Of a DNA stretch of 64,000 nt, positions 31,820 through 44,487 are shown in pieces. Below the pieces are notes generated by a model. The model saw nothing but the letters and a program-made list of their open reading frames with translations. It had not been told where the DNA came from and did not search any database. Position 1 is the stretch's first letter, and the number at the start of each line of letters is the position of its first letter. This DNA comes from Lunularia cruciata (Eukaryota > Streptophyta > Marchantiopsida > Lunulariales > Lunulariaceae), in the NCBI GenBank assembly GCA_948567375.1, contig OX419755.1:20228517-20292516 (forward strand), given 5' to 3'. Both the position numbers and the translations under genes were made by a program.

Positions 31820-32689
31820 AGTAGTTACCATTAGAGTTGATGGAAGTTTTGAAATGCAACTCATCTTATAGGCTACCATTTGTAAAAGCATCTTGCATAT
31901 CATTAGGAGCAATAATATTTGATCCATTTTTGTCTAATTTCTCTTCCATAAAAATTGCAATGTTTATGGTTTCAACTCTTGAAGATAGCCTTTCATACTC
32001 CTCTTTTGTTTTTTATTTTTGGTCTAAATCCAACCAAAAAATTCATGGTAATCATTGCTCTTAATCATACCATGATATTGTATACTTTATCTTCTATACA
32101 TTTTTTTGATATTCTCTTTAAATTTTACTAAAACTTTTTCATTCTAGTGGCAAATATGCAAACTAACTCTATATCTTGGATAACTCTCTCTCTTTCTTGG
32201 GAAATTTAACTCATTTAACTCATCTACAAGAAAAATATCAAGAAGAGCTTTTGTTAAGCTCTTTTTAGTATCTATGTTGGCAAATCCTTTTGTCTTTTGC
32301 CTATACTCATCTCATATCAAGATTTGATTTCCCAACAAATCAAGCAAAAGCAAGGCATGTTCTTGTTGCTCCTTATCTCCCTTGCATTAACTTCCTCCAA
32401 GGTTATTCCTTCTTATGTCTTTTTTTCAAGATGTTCCTACTTTCAAGCTTTTGGTTTGATACTTGTTTTCTTTCTCTCAATGTATTGTATATAGATGAAT
32501 GTTTTCTTTCTCTCAATGTATATGCGTGGAGATTTTCTATTGAGTCTTTACTTTACTTTACTCTCCTTGCACTCTTTTTTTAGCTAAAATATACACTAGT
32601 TTGTTAAGGCACTATCAAGTATCTAGTTTTGCATTGTTTATAGTTGAAAAACACTCTCTTTATAGAGTTCAACCAAGCTTTTAAATTAA
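31820..32689 (-). pseudogene. gap with possible coiled-coil remnant
   Basis: A minus-strand piece at about 31860-32030 reads EEYERLSSRVETINIAIFME and EKLDKNGSNIIAPNDMQDAF with few stops. The rest (32060-32689) shows helical, lysine-rich fragments in several frames. No family recognised; low-complexity AT-rich DNA could produce this by chance. Confidence 0.25.
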
Positions 32690-33263
32690 CTATGATAGAT
32701 TCAAGTTATTCATATGCAAGAAAGAGGTGGACTCATTTTAGATGAGTTTGAAAGAAAGAGCACCACTAAATTTGATTCTAGACTATTGAATTAGATTATT
32801 CTAGGATATTTGGCTTTGATAAAAAAAGAATTTATAGCTCTTGGGTCTATAAGCCTTTTTTATGCTGATATTTTATAGTCCAAGAACAACACATAAGAAG
32901 GATTCATTGACTTAGTTAGTGGCCAAGATAAAACTATATGTTTATGTGAATTATTCTCATAAGTTTGGATATTCTTTTTGATTTTTAAGTTTAGATAACA
33001 TAGTCACCTTAGTAACTCCTACAAGAGTAATATTTGTCTATAAGAACATTACAAGTATATAAACAAAGGATAAGGAAGTATTTTAGATCACTTGTCCTCA
33101 AGTGATCAATATCTTGAGTCTGGGATATGCCTTGGGATGTTTAGCTTTAGATAAATATTCCACATCTTCTAAGTCCATAGTATGTTAAGGTTAACTTGAT
33201 TTTTAATATTACCTTAATAGCCATTAGAGTTTCCTTATGAGTAAGAGATAACTTAGCTCTTAA
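32690..33263 (+). mobile_element. diverged LTR of the P2/N1 family
   Basis: Plus-oriented, alignable with 54877-55565 and 40088-40704 through gagcaccacta, tttggctttga, aagcctttttt, the TATA region acaagtatataaacaaagga (33051-33070), and the end atgagtaagagataactta. More degraded than the others. It may be the 5' LTR of P2, but the following leader would then be 3.1 kb, longer than in N1. Confidence 0.7.
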
Positions 33264-36200
33264 ACCTCAATTATTTTAATTAATTATTGAAATAATAATT
33301 TAAATTTACTTAAATATCATAGGAAATTTATACAACTTCAACTTACATTCCTTAATTTTATTTTATTCCTTGAGTCATGATTTTCCAAAAACATGAAGAA
33401 AACTCTCTCAAACACTCAATTCTTGATCATTGTAACTTTCATCTTAAGATCTTAAGTTTTGTATATAGGTTTATGCACTTCCAGATTATAATCATTCATT
33501 TGTTTGAGCCAACTTATATAAATTACTAAATTATCCCTTAACCTAAACTATCTTTCATCTAAAATACCTAATTTACCCCTAAAAAGCTATTTCCCTTACT
33601 CACACATAAAGATTTATATTTTTAGTATTACTAAATATTATTTCTTCCATAATATACCATATAAACTCTAAGATAAAATAGTTGAATATAGATAAAAGAT
33701 GTACTTTATACTAGAACTTAAGAGGAAAACTTGGTGTAACAAATCCTTCAAATTTAGTGTTCTATATAACAAACTTTCAAAACCCATAAATCCCATCTCA
33801 AAACATAATATTTCTATTGTTTACTTTTCTAAAGATATTTTTAATTTTCTTCTATTAGCATTAAAAATTATAGAGCAAATGTACATTATTCAAAATCAAG
33901 CAAGCTCACTACTCCTACTACAAATCAAGACTTCTTCTCAAGATGCAGGTAATCATGTCCAAGATAGCATGATGGTCCCCGAGTTAGAAAAATATCTCCT
34001 CATGGTTCAAAATCAAGTTAGTTATTTTGAAGGAGTTCATAACATGTTTATCTTCATAACATAAATTTTCTGATGTAGTGTTGTATTTGATATATAAACA
34101 CACACCTTATAAAGAGGTACTAACATCGTAACTAGAAAAATAACAAAAAGGTTCATAGCCTTTCTTTCATACAAAGAGATCTTTAATTATCAATTTATGT
34201 ATCATGCACTACAGTGAAGAATATGATATTTTTGCACCATGAAGGATAAAAACTCAACATGAATACTCTAACTTCATCTCTCCAAATCAATCAGCCACTA
34301 TCCTATGCCAAAGCTCTTATTTTACCAAATACCAACATAAAAGATTGTTTATTAATATTCACAATAGGGTCCTATGGAGTAAGAGTTTTCTCCAAGATCA
34401 AAAATTCATGACATTTACAACATCCAAGCTAGTTTGCTATGATACTTGGGTAATTATTTTGGCAGTCAAAATTCTAAAGGTAACCAATTCTTGACTAGTT
34501 AAAGATGGCCATATAATTTATTAGGGTTTTTATTTGTACATTTAGAGCCACCATTTGCACCTTTAATACCATTAGATGTGTTTTAGGGTTGGACTCCTTG
34601 GTCTCATAAGGAAAGAAATACTTGAAAATGGAACTTTAAAGAGCTCACTCCTTCTATGCCAAGTCTATTAAGCTACTAACTATGATTAAAAAAGTTGGTT
34701 AATCTAACTTAGATCTTTTATGCTAGATTAGGTTTGGCTAGATAAGTGTAATTACTTTTTTGTCAAAGAAAATACTTATTTCTTATTAAATGGAAGAAGT
34801 TAGAGCAAAATTTGAGTGCATAAATTGTGATTTTGAGAGTGGATATTGATTAAATATTTAGGTTTGGGTGTGATGAATAGTACCTTTGATTGTTAGAATT
34901 TGCTACTTCAATTTGTTGAATATATTTTTAATTTGTGTGGATTTTTTTTGAAAGTACTAAAAGATTTCCCATACCAAACTGTAGAATTGGAAAAATTGAG
35001 GTATGAACATTCCTCAATGTGTATTAAAAATAGTAATTGAGATGAAAGTTTAAAGAATGGAGTAGAGAATGAGATTCACAAGATCCAATGGACAAAATTG
35101 GTGGTCAATTTGATAGAGAAGATTGATTTTTGTAATTATACACATGGATTTTGCATTGGTTCTAAGATTAGATTAAGGTTTAGAGATATCTATCTTTTTG
35201 AATTAGGGATTTAAGATTGATGGATTTGGAATACCTACTCAAATAAAAGATTTAAGTTTAGCAGAGTTCAAATTTGGAGGTACTCATGTACTTGAATTAG
35301 AGACTAAACTAGATTAAGAGATTTAGAACATCTATTAAGACAAGAGATTTGGATTTGGTGGAGATCAATATTGGAGGTGTTCATGTACTTGAATTAAAGA
35401 TTGAACTAGATTAGGGATTTAGGATTGGTAGATTAGAACATTAAATCAAATAAGAGATTTGGATTTGGTGGAGTTCAATATTGGAGTACTCATGGACTTC
35501 AATTAGATATTCAACTAGATTTGGAAAGGATCTAGTCAAGATATTAGAGTGACATCAAATTTGGTACAAGACTTGCCAATCTAGCCCATTTCATGTTTTT
35601 GAAGAAGGTTGAAAATAAGACCTCTTTTTCCTAAACATACTTCTTAGCCAATTGGTCTAATCTAATTTTTTATCATAGCTCAAGTGATACTAATATCTAT
35701 ATTGTCTATATAAGTATACACTTAGCTATGAAAAGATATTCAATCACATCCTTGGTGATTGTAATAGGTAGGAATATATACACATTCCTAATATATCAAA
35801 ATGAAAAATTTTAGTAGAGTGAGTTTGGTTGGATATTTGTGAGTAATATGGTTATCATTTGGACTTCTTGTAATTAGAACCATGCGGTGACTCAATATTG
35901 ACATACTTGTGGTATAATTGGTAAGAATGGGTTGTTCCTCCAAGAATATAGGTTGGAGATGACTAAAACAAGATGAATGGGTTCATAATGATGATAATCT
36001 ATAAGATGTACTCTAGTTTCACACAAAAGGATCACCACACTCCAATGCTTTGGTTTGTACCTCAAGATTCATCACTCCCAAATCTATTGAGCATACATTT
36101 ATTCATTCAAAGTGCAAACTAATACACATGCTTCAACTCAAGAGTCTTGATCATATAAAATTTTTATTTACTTGAAAAAAAAGAATGCACTAAATGCACC

Positions 36201-36399
36201 CGGTGAACATCAAGCCTAAGGCTTCTATTTGTTTCATACTTGGCTATCAAAAGATCCAATGGCTACAATGGATTGAAATTTCCTAAGTTCACCTAAACCA
36301 CTCAGTCTTGATCATATATTATCCCTAAACCTAAACCAAAAGATAGGTATCCATGACTATAATCAACTTACACATGATAGGATTTGGAGAGATTGTGTG
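33264..36399. other. gap: AT-rich DNA with a short tandem array
   Basis: No recognisable gene. A plus-strand frame at 33699-34064 (121 codons) has no family resemblance and ordinary AT-rich composition. Three tandem units of 97-111 bp occupy 35206-35521. A weak relative of the 6180-6390 repeat is at 34230-34420. Confidence 0.5.
35206..35521. repeat. three tandem units of about 100 bp
   Basis: Each unit contains gatttggatttggtggag-like and catgtacttgaatta-like blocks and ends aactagatt (35316, 35413, 35521). Unequal unit lengths indicate old divergence. Confidence 0.8.
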
Positions 36400-37081
36400 A
36401 GGTGAATTGCAGATTTTGGGGATCAAGGTGATTTTGGGTAAAATCTCAAGTTTGAGATCTGGATTTGAAATTTCTACACATGAAAGCGTGGGTTATCTTT
36501 TAGTTAGCACACTTGAAATTATTGTGAGAGCTACTATGCGCACTCGGCTAGAATTTTTGAAAGTTGATAGGGTAAACTACTCCCACAATTGCATGCTCTT
36601 TGGAAAATTGTACAAAGTCTGTCATTTATTAAATTTTTATTGTATTGTTGTGAAACATTCCAAGAAAATTCAGTGCATTGTATCCTACATGTTGACACAA
36701 AAATTAGAGAGAGATCTTTCTTGCGCAAAGATTTATAAGTTTTTAAAGTGATGGGGGTGGTTTTCAGACCAAATATGCAATATGTGTGCTGAATAGAAAG
36801 ATGTCTAGGCCAAATGGCTTGATGAAAAGATGTAAAATTTTGCAAGGAGGGACGCCCTAGAGCTGTGATTGAGTGCTCAAAATCTCAGAGGACTGTGACA
36901 TACAGAATGAGAGATTTGGGTGACATTGTGAGGAAAGGTTAATTCTGCAAAGTTCAGATCTCATGCATGAGGAGTTTGAGAGCAACAAAAAACATGTTTG
37001 AGTGTTTAGATTCATCTTAGGAACATGGAGGATCATCAAGAGTGGAAATTGAGACTTTGCAAGGTTCCTTAAGAGTTTGAT

Positions 37082-37494
37082 GTGATTGAAGGGGTGGATT
37101 TGAGGAAAAGAGAGTTTAAAATAGAATTTGAAGAGGGTGTTGAGAGGATCCAAAAACCTACACCACTTGGAGCAAAGAGCGAGTCTAAGTGCTTTCTATG
37201 TGGAGAGAAGGGACATAATGCAAGTTCATGTCTATTGACCTTTGAGAGCAAGAGATTGAGGGAAGAGAATTACTTGACTTGGGTTTGCATGTTGGACCTT
37301 CTTCACCAAGATTGGGAGGGAGAAGATCTAAGACCAAGGAGTTGTGTGAGGTTTGTGGAGTTGAAGGACTTCCAAAAGGACATGAGTGTAGTGGAGTAAG
37401 TGCACTTTTGGAGACTTTGGTGAAAGATTTTGGAGAGAGTATTAATATAGCTATAGAAATACTACCACCTTCATCAGCTAGTTCTCAAGATTAG
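37082..37494 (+). pseudogene. zinc-binding upstream reading frame, P2
   Basis: Two overlapping frames joined by a frameshift. The first holds KCFLCGEKGHNASSC, a complete CCHC knuckle (37186-37230); the second holds LCEVCGVEGLPKGHEC, a C-x2-C-x8-H-x-C pattern, then SALLETLVKDFGESI. It lies about 230 nt upstream of gag and is separate from the gag knuckle at 38535-38580. The same unit occurs in N1. Role unknown; an RNA- or DNA-binding accessory protein is possible. Confidence 0.7.
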
Positions 37495-37722
37495 ATAATC
37501 TTTCACCTTATGGATAAACTATCCATGAGAGTTTGATTAATATGCACTCTGGGATTTAATGTTGCTATAGCAATCTTGGAGCAACCTGAACTTTTTGTGT
37601 TCCTTGGGGTGGATTACTCTAAAATGGTGTTGGTCATGTACATGATCTATTACTTATAGAGTGAGAGAACAGAAAAAAGACAAAGAAAAATTGAGAGAAA
37701 AGAAAGACAATGAGGGGTTAAG

Positions 37723-38660
37723 ATGGGGAAACTTCCAGTTTTCTTTGGCTAGGATGGAAAAGATATGGAGGCCTTTGTGAGAGACTTCAAGAGAGTTTAC
37801 ATAGGAAAAAATAAGAGGGAGAAGAATGAGTGGGCCTCATTATTATTAGATTTCTTTGAGGATGCAACACCTACATGGTATGAGTTAGAAGACCAAGAGA
37901 GAGAGAGAGGAAAGATGGGCAAGAAGAGTCTTAGGAGAGTTTGACTTCAGCACTCATTGAGAAATTTCTTCCAAATGAGAGTTATGAGAGATTGATGAGT
38001 GAGGTTACCTTTCTCAAGCAAGGAGATGGAGACAAAGTGAGAGTCTATGTGGAAAGAGTGGAAAAGTTAGAGTCTAGATTTTGCATAGTGTTGAGGAAAG
38101 GTGGGGATGATGTGTGGACTACTATCATTGGCATAGGGGCCATGCTCACTAAGAATTTTGTGGGAGGGTTGAGACCAAAAATTAGAAGTAAGGTGAGACA
38201 TGAGAAACCTTCTTCCAAGGTTGAAGGTATCAAGATCGCAATTCGTATGGAGGAGAGTTTAGAAGAGGATGAGAGTGATTTGGTGGTGAAGGAGGTTGTG
38301 CATTCTCCTCAAGGCTACAAGTATGATGGAACTTTTGATTCTTTGGTAGTTAATCTAGTTCTTGCACCTCCACCAAAGAATCCACTTCCAACCATCCACA
38401 GAACAACTTGCAGATCTCAAGATCCATGTAGTCCAACTATGGGAGAAGAGAGAGGTAGATCAGAATGTTGGGAGGGGATCTAGGAGTTATGGAAGTTATC
38501 CATATAGAGGAGGCCAACCAACCAACAATTTCAATGAGAAAATTTTTTTTGGTTGTGGAAGAAGAGGTCATATTCAAAGGAATTTCCCAAATTCCACTTA
38601 CCATGGAGGAAGGGGCTATGAGTGAGCCAATAGAGGGAAAGAGGGAGGAAGTGAAACCCA
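37723..38660 (+). pseudogene. gag with mutated zinc knuckle, P2
   Basis: Starts MGKLPVFFG, a stop, then DGKDMEAFVRDFKRVYIGKN, LLLDFFEDATPTWYELEDQE and, in another frame, TSALIEKFLPNESYERLMSE, DKVRVYVERVEKLESRF and RPKIRSKVRHEKPSSKV, a clear capsid. The knuckle reads FFGCGRRGHIQRNF: first and last Cys are both Phe, while N1 keeps CFNCGGRGHIQRNC. Confidence 0.88.
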
Positions 38661-39660
38661 AGTGGCTCCTAATCTAAACAAAGGTAAGGGGATAGCATCC
38701 ATAGATGTGGTGGTTGAGAGCAAGTATGAGAAGGGAGAGTGCTCAAACTCCAAAGGTCTTCATTTGGTTCTTTTGACACAAGAGAAGAAGAGAGCTCATT
38801 TTGCAGAGTATGTACACTCTTCTCAAGAATTTACTCCTAGCCAAGATACTCCTATGCCTACTAGGAGCACTTGCACAAGAACTTCAACACCATCAACAAA
38901 AAAGAATCCAAGAAAGAAGTTGGGGATGGAGGACTTCTTGATATCAAAGCATCAATGGAACTACAATGTCTTAGAGGATGTTGGTAGTCACAATGCTAAC
39001 ATCACAATGAGCTAACTGATTGCTTTGAATCCTTTGAGAAAGGAGCTTAGAGGTGGCTTGAGTTCCACAAGGAGCAAGAGGAAGAAAAAGTCAAAAGCTT
39101 CTATATCAATGGGGGTGGTGGATGCCAAGCTAGCACCATGAAAGGCTTGTGAATATGCTTCCAAGATTGATGTGAGAGTGGATGATCACAACATCAATGA
39201 TGCATTAGTTGATGGAGGATCAACAGTGAATGCCATGTCAAAAAGGTTGATGAAAAATTTGGGTATGATACCCTCAAGACCTTCAACATTTGTGGTGAAC
39301 ATGGCAAACAAGCAACAAGTTTGACCAATAGGGGTGATGGATAAGGTGGTAATTTTAGTTATGGGAGTTCAAAATCTCATGACTTTCCAAGTCTTGAAGG
39401 ATTCAAGCTATGACTTACTTCTTGGGAGGCCATGGTTGAGAGCATCACATACAACTGATCAATGACAAAAAGGATACTTGAGGATTGGGCCATCAAACCA
39501 TATAGTCATAGTTCTTGTGACTCATAATACCAATTCTTCACATTAAGATACACCATCTTCTGATTATTGGGAATCAGATTTTGAAGAAGGAGCTTGAGGT
39601 GTGGACACAAGCAAGGAAGAGGAGACTTCTATGGAGGAGGATGAATTTGAATCTGATTAA
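38661..39660 (+). pseudogene. gag-protease region, P2
   Basis: KKLGMEDFLISKHQWNYNVL precedes the protease, which reads ALVDGGSTVNAMSKRLMKNL, the Asp-Gly-Gly-Ser form normal for this plant lineage, then FQVLKDSSYDLLLGRPWL. A stop interrupts the region after QQV. N1 carries the same segment on minus at 52141-52458. Confidence 0.85.
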
Positions 39661-39663
39661 GAT

Positions 39664-40087
39664 GTGTATCCCTTGTGTGTTATGGATTTTGCACCTAAGC
39701 CAAAGGTTTTGAAGGACCTAGATGAATCACCAATGACACTTAAGGAGATAGAGAGGAGGTTATCTACCCTCAAGTATGGTCCAAATATTACCAAGGAGGA
39801 AGAGGTGAGATTCTCCTCAAGTTCATCCACATGTTTGCTTTTAGTTACTTGGATCTAAAGGAAGTCACCTTCGAGGAGCACAAGATAGAGGTGGAGTCAC
39901 ATGCAAGACCAGTCCGCAAAAAGCAACATTGCATTAGCCCATCAATAGCTTGGTTGTGAAAGAGGAGAATGATAAGCTCAAGGAGGTTGGATTTATCTTT
40001 GAGGTGGAGAATTTAAAATGGGTGTCTCCAATTATGATTGAAAAAAAATGGTAAGCTTTGGGTATGTATGGATTACAAGAAGCTCAA
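39664..40087 (+). pseudogene. RT N-terminus, truncated, P2
   Basis: After an open piece (MYPLCVMDFAPKPKVLKDLD and ERRLSTLKYGPNITKEEEV) the RT start appears: KEENDKLKEVGFIFEVE, WVSPIMIEKKW, WVCMDYKKLNN in shifted frames. Sequence then passes into the LTR at about 40088 inside the KLNN block, with tattatttatatag at the junction. Confidence 0.8.
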
Positions 40088-40704
40088 CAATATTATTTAT
40101 ATAGATAAAAGATGGTTCTACATTAGTCATGATAAGCTATAGTCATAGCCAAGATAGTGGAAACCTTACTTTAGAGAAGTGGAAAAGATGAGCACCACTT
40201 TTTGGATTCTAGTGTGTTGACTTGGTATTATTCCTATGTGTTTGGCTTTGAGGAAAGAGTTAAGAAGTCTTGGGCCCGCAAGCCTTTTTGTTTGGATTCT
40301 TCTATAGTCCAAGGAAACCCCATGTGAAAGAAACCTTGACTTAGTGGTTGGGTCAAGCTAAGATCACATGCTTAGTAGAATATGCCCATGTGGATGGACA
40401 TTCCTTTATATTTGTTGACTTTACTTGACTTTTAGCCTAGTAACTTGAGTTACTTTGGTAAATAATAACTTTAATGCGTAATTATTTCACAAGTATATAA
40501 ACAAGGGGTGAGGAAGTACTCATCATCCTTTCATTTGCGACTAATTCTCTCTCATTGAGTTCTCTAGTGAGCAATGTCTTGAGTCTTGGAATGTAGCCTT
40601 GGAGGCATTTGATGGAGTTGGGATTCTTTGCCTTCTTAGTCCATGGTGCACTACCATAATAGCCATCAGAGGTTCATCCTGAGTGAGAGATAGGCCAGCT
40701 TAAA
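40088..40704 (+). repeat. 3' LTR of P2, first 60 bp missing
   Basis: Alignable with 54877-55565 from atattatttatatagata onward. TATA box acaagtatataaacaagg near 40489-40506; ends gagagataggccagcttaaa. Confidence 0.88.
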
Positions 40705-41330
40705 GGACTACAATGCAAGAAGTGTTGCTGAGAAATTTCTTATGTATGGATTTTATGCAAATAGCTCAAACTTGATCACAAGGGTTGAACCAAAAGAATA
40801 GCATAAAAGAATATGTGGAAACATTTCTTGAATTTTAAATTTTTATAATTGGTATAATCCTAGTATAAGCTCTTGATAACTTAAAATGGGGTTAAATAAT
40901 AAAATTTGACAAGAGTTAATAGTACAAAATCCTTGCACAATTTTTGAAGCTATTACATGTGCTCAAAGAATAACATGGGCACTTGGAAGAGGTGAAGGTA
41001 GTCCCAACATAATACCATTGAGCTGAAAAACCATACTTTGGTGGATCAATTCCATTAGAATTGTGTAGCATTCATTTTCAAGACCAATAAGCTTGATTGT
41101 TCCCATGAGAATGGAGATGTGTCAAAGAAAGGAGAGATAGAATCCCAAGGAGAGAAGAGGCCCAAGTAGATCAAACAAATTTTTATAATTGCAGATGGTT
41201 CGGGCACATAACCATCAATTGCAAGGCTTGATTTCCTAGGGACCCTTGGCCTCTATACAAGCAACCTTTGAACCACTTGGAAGGACCAATCAAAGATGAG
41301 GATGCTTAAATCACATCAAAAACCAAGGAT
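40705..41330 (+). pseudogene. gag C-terminal part, element M
   Basis: Broken frames give NSIKEYVETFLEF, ALDNLKWG, QNPCTIFEAITCAQRIT and a knuckle FYNCRWFGHITINCKA (first Cys changed to Phe). Matches the C-terminal half of gag in C. Confidence 0.75.
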
Positions 41331-41379
41331 CACTAGTAAATGTACCTTACAACCTTATTGGCTCAAAAGAGAAGAGTAA

Positions 41380-41830
41380 AAGTGAGGAGAGGAAGAGGAC
41401 AAGTGCACAACAATTGAGGAACATAACCATAAAATTAATTGTAATAAGAAGAATCTTGTAAAAAATGGGATGAAAATATTGATAGATCTTAGAGCAAAAG
41501 AAAATTTCTTGTCTTGCTTTGTCACAAACAATAAGGTTTGGGATAAAGCTAGAGAAGAATGAGAGTGAACAAGTAGAGCTACCTCATTTTAAGATAGAGA
41601 GGATTGAGTTGTTACCTAGAAATGTAGCACTCTCCATAAGAGAGTATAAGGAGGAGATCAAGTGGCAAGTAATACTACTAGCTTGTTATGTGATCTTGGG
41701 GATGTTGTGGATGGAGCCTTACAACCTCATGATAGATTGGTGAATGAAAATAGTAAGAACTACCCAAAGATATTTGGAGATAGAATAAGATCCCAAAGGC
41801 AAGAATGTCTCTTTATATCATAGGGCCAAC
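41380..41830 (+). pseudogene. aspartic protease, element M
   Basis: VLIDLG-type loop is degraded (LIDLRAKENFLSCF), followed by IRFGIKLEKNESEQVELPHF, RIELLPRNVALSIREYKEEI and CYVILGMLWMEPYNLMIDW. Position 41519-41743 is open. Confidence 0.8.
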
Positions 41831-41899
41831 AACTATTGATAGGGAAAACAGGTGTTTCCTAAGCCTAACAAGAAAATTAAAGAGTGATGGAAAACTTTG

Positions 41900-42660
41900 T
41901 TAAAATCTAAAGGATGCGGTAGAAGAATTTAAGGATGGATCTCTTGGTGATGTACCCTCAAGATTACCACCTACACATAGAGAATATCATAAAATCAAAT
42001 TACTTCTAAAGAAGACACCTCTTTGTAAATCCTTATACCAACTATCACCTCATGAGTTAGAGGAATGTAAGGCTCAAATCACATAAATATTGCAAAAAGG
42101 GTTCATCAACCTAGTGTATTGCCATATATGGCTCTTGTCTTGTTTGTGAAGAAGAAAAATGGTATGTTGTGGATGTGCATTGACTATTGAACCCTAAATC
42201 AAAAAATGGTGAAGAAAAAAAAATCCATTACCTCATGGATGACCTACTTGATCAACTCAATAAGGCAAAGCATTTCACCAAACTTGACCTATGGAATGGT
42301 TACAACCAAATCAGAATTGCAGAAGAAGGCATGCATAAAATGGCTATTCAAGCAAGGTACGGTCACTTTGAATACCTAGTGATGCTTTTTGGCCTCACCA
42401 ACACTTTAATGAGTTTGTTGAATGACATATTTTGTCCATACTTAGATAAATAAGTTATCCTTTTCCTAGATGATATCCTAGCCTATAATAGGACAATAAA
42501 AGAGCATAAGCAACATTTACAAGAAGTCCTAGGTCCTATGAAAGAATCAATATATACCAAACTCCCAAATTTTAAGTTTAGCAAGTCTGAAGTTGATTAA
42601 TTAGGTTATAGCATAAGCATAGAAGATATCCAAGTTTGAATGGATAAAATGGAGGACATT
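41900..42660 (+). pseudogene. reverse transcriptase, element M
   Basis: Open piece 42187-42453: [40 protein letters not shown] and [21 protein letters not shown] stop, then VILFLDDILAYNR with catalytic Asp codons at 42469-42474 intact, and KFSKSEVD before LGYSISIEDIQV. Confidence 0.9.
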
Positions 42661-43160
42661 CAAAACTAGGGTGCTCCTAAGGATAAAAAATAGCTCAAAA
42701 GTTGTTTGGGATCAACTAAGTTCTATCAACTTGTTAAAGACTTCTTTAGGGTTTCACAACCCCTAGTGAAATTTACTTTCCAAAGAGAAGAAATAGATGT
42801 GAGGAACATCATATGAATTTTCCTTTCAAGCATTGAAAGATCCATTACCACATGCACTATTCTTGAAATGATATGATCCAAAATGTCTAATAAAGTTGGC
42901 TATAGATGCATCAAGGATTGCAATAGGAGCAATTATATGACAAGAATGGGATGAAGGATTGCATCCAACTGCATATTTCTCCCAAAAGCTATTATTGGCA
43001 AAGTAAAATTATCACACCATCAAACAAAAGAGTTGGAAATTGTCCTTGCTACCAAGTATTAGAAGCACTACCTTGGCAAGAAGGAACTTGTAGTGGAGAC
43101 AAATCACAAACCACTAGCCTACCTAAAAACACAAAAAGATATTTCACATAGATAAATTCA
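42661..43160 (+). pseudogene. RNase H, element M
   Basis: Fragments LKWYDPK-like, KLAIDASRIAIGAI, QEWDEGLHPTAYFSQKLLLA and, in another frame, the late RNase H residues ending near 43150. First catalytic Asp present; frameshifts and stops throughout. Confidence 0.8.
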
Positions 43161-44487
43161 TAGAGACAATAGTTAAAAATGATTATCATATATGTGGAGT
43201 GCAAGAAGCAACTTGTTTATGCATTAACCTAGATGCCTATGATGAAAATTATGGTTGTAAATTTCATGATGAACATAGATTTTTGAACAAGGATTCTTGA
43301 TGCTACAAAGATCAACCTATAGATGATAGGAGCTCAATCATCCAAAGACATAACCAGTACCCAAGGACTCAACTTCCTTGATGAAAAATTATGGATCCTT
43401 GACACTCCAAACCTACAAACCACCATTTTAACTAAATTTCATGATTATGCATTTCAAGTCATGTTGGAGTAGACAAGATCTTAGATGCAATCAAATGCCA
43501 TTATTATTGGCCCAAGATGCATATAGATGTGATTGAGTATGTTCAAAGCTACATACTATAGCAAAAAAATGAAGCCCCTCATCAAGCTCCTTCAGGTCTC
43601 TTTCAACTCCTTCCCACCTCTACACAACATTGGGAGCAAGTTAGTATGGATCTAGTTTGTGAAGTGCCCAAGACCACCTCAAGTTTTGGATCCATTTTAG
43701 TCTTTGTAGATTGACTTAGTAAATGATTCATTTTAGTCCAACAACCAAGGACATGATTGCACCACAATTGGCTCAATTCTAATAAGCTATGGTCTTTCCC
43801 AAACATAGAATGTCTTGAGTGCTCATCATAGATCACAACTCACTAGTTTGTTTTAGATAACACTCTTTGGGATCTTCAAAACCAAACTTGCAATGTCCAC
43901 AACATACTATCCACAAACCAACGGACAAATTGCACTATTGAGGATATACTATGAGGATTTCTCTAGAGGAACAAGAAAGGTGAGAAACATTAGTTCATTC
44001 GTGGAATTTGCTTATAATAATTTGGTCAATGCCTCTATATAGGTCATGACATCCTTTCTCATGTATGGAGAGCACCCTTTCACACCTTTGAGCTTGGTAA
44101 AGGTCAGCCCTACAATTATAAAAGTTTGATGTTGTCAATGCTTTTGTTTCAAGGATCCACATGGTATGGACAATGCCAATAATAGGTTGCAAATAGCCTA
44201 AAATTGGCACAAACAATATGTGGATGTACATTGCTAACACATGGAGTTTGAAATTGGGAGATCAATTGTAGCTATCCACAACCAACATTACATTGGTTGG
44301 CCCTTGTAAGTTCAAAACTTGCTTTATTGGTCCTTTTCCCATCCTCCATCAAGTTAGAGTAGTGGCCTAACACACATGAAGATCCATCCAATGTTTCATG
44401 TTTCTTTGTTATGTAGTTATGCACCTGACCTCCACACTTCTCTTCCATACAAGAATCCGGATCTTGTCCATACCTCATTAATGGAAT
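43161..44487 (+). pseudogene. integrase, element M
   Basis: Heavily mutated. Recognisable blocks: FKTKLAMSTTYYPQTNGQI (near 43880-43935, Glu region lost), VEFAYNNLVNAST, FLMYGEHPFTPLSLVKVSPT, NRLQIA and KQYVDVHC, and HMKIHPMFHVSLL near 44370-44410. Same order as B. Most catalytic residues cannot be verified. Confidence 0.8.

Larger units (their letters stand above)
36400..40704 (+). mobile_element. Ty3/gypsy element P2, internally deleted
   Basis: Plus-strand element: leader (36400-37080, alignable with the N1 leader), zinc-binding upstream frame, gag with CCHC, protease, the first RT residues, then an abrupt join to a 3' LTR at 40088. RNase H and integrase are missing. Same family as N1. 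Confidence 0.88.

Noticed and set aside
33699-34064. 121-codon plus-strand open frame as a gene
   Set aside because: AT-rich, no recognisable domain, no upstream or downstream gene signals; length is compatible with chance at this composition.
36407-36845. Opposed open frames of 114 and 103 codons
   Set aside because: They overlap in the P2 leader, which aligns with the N1 leader where neither frame is open.
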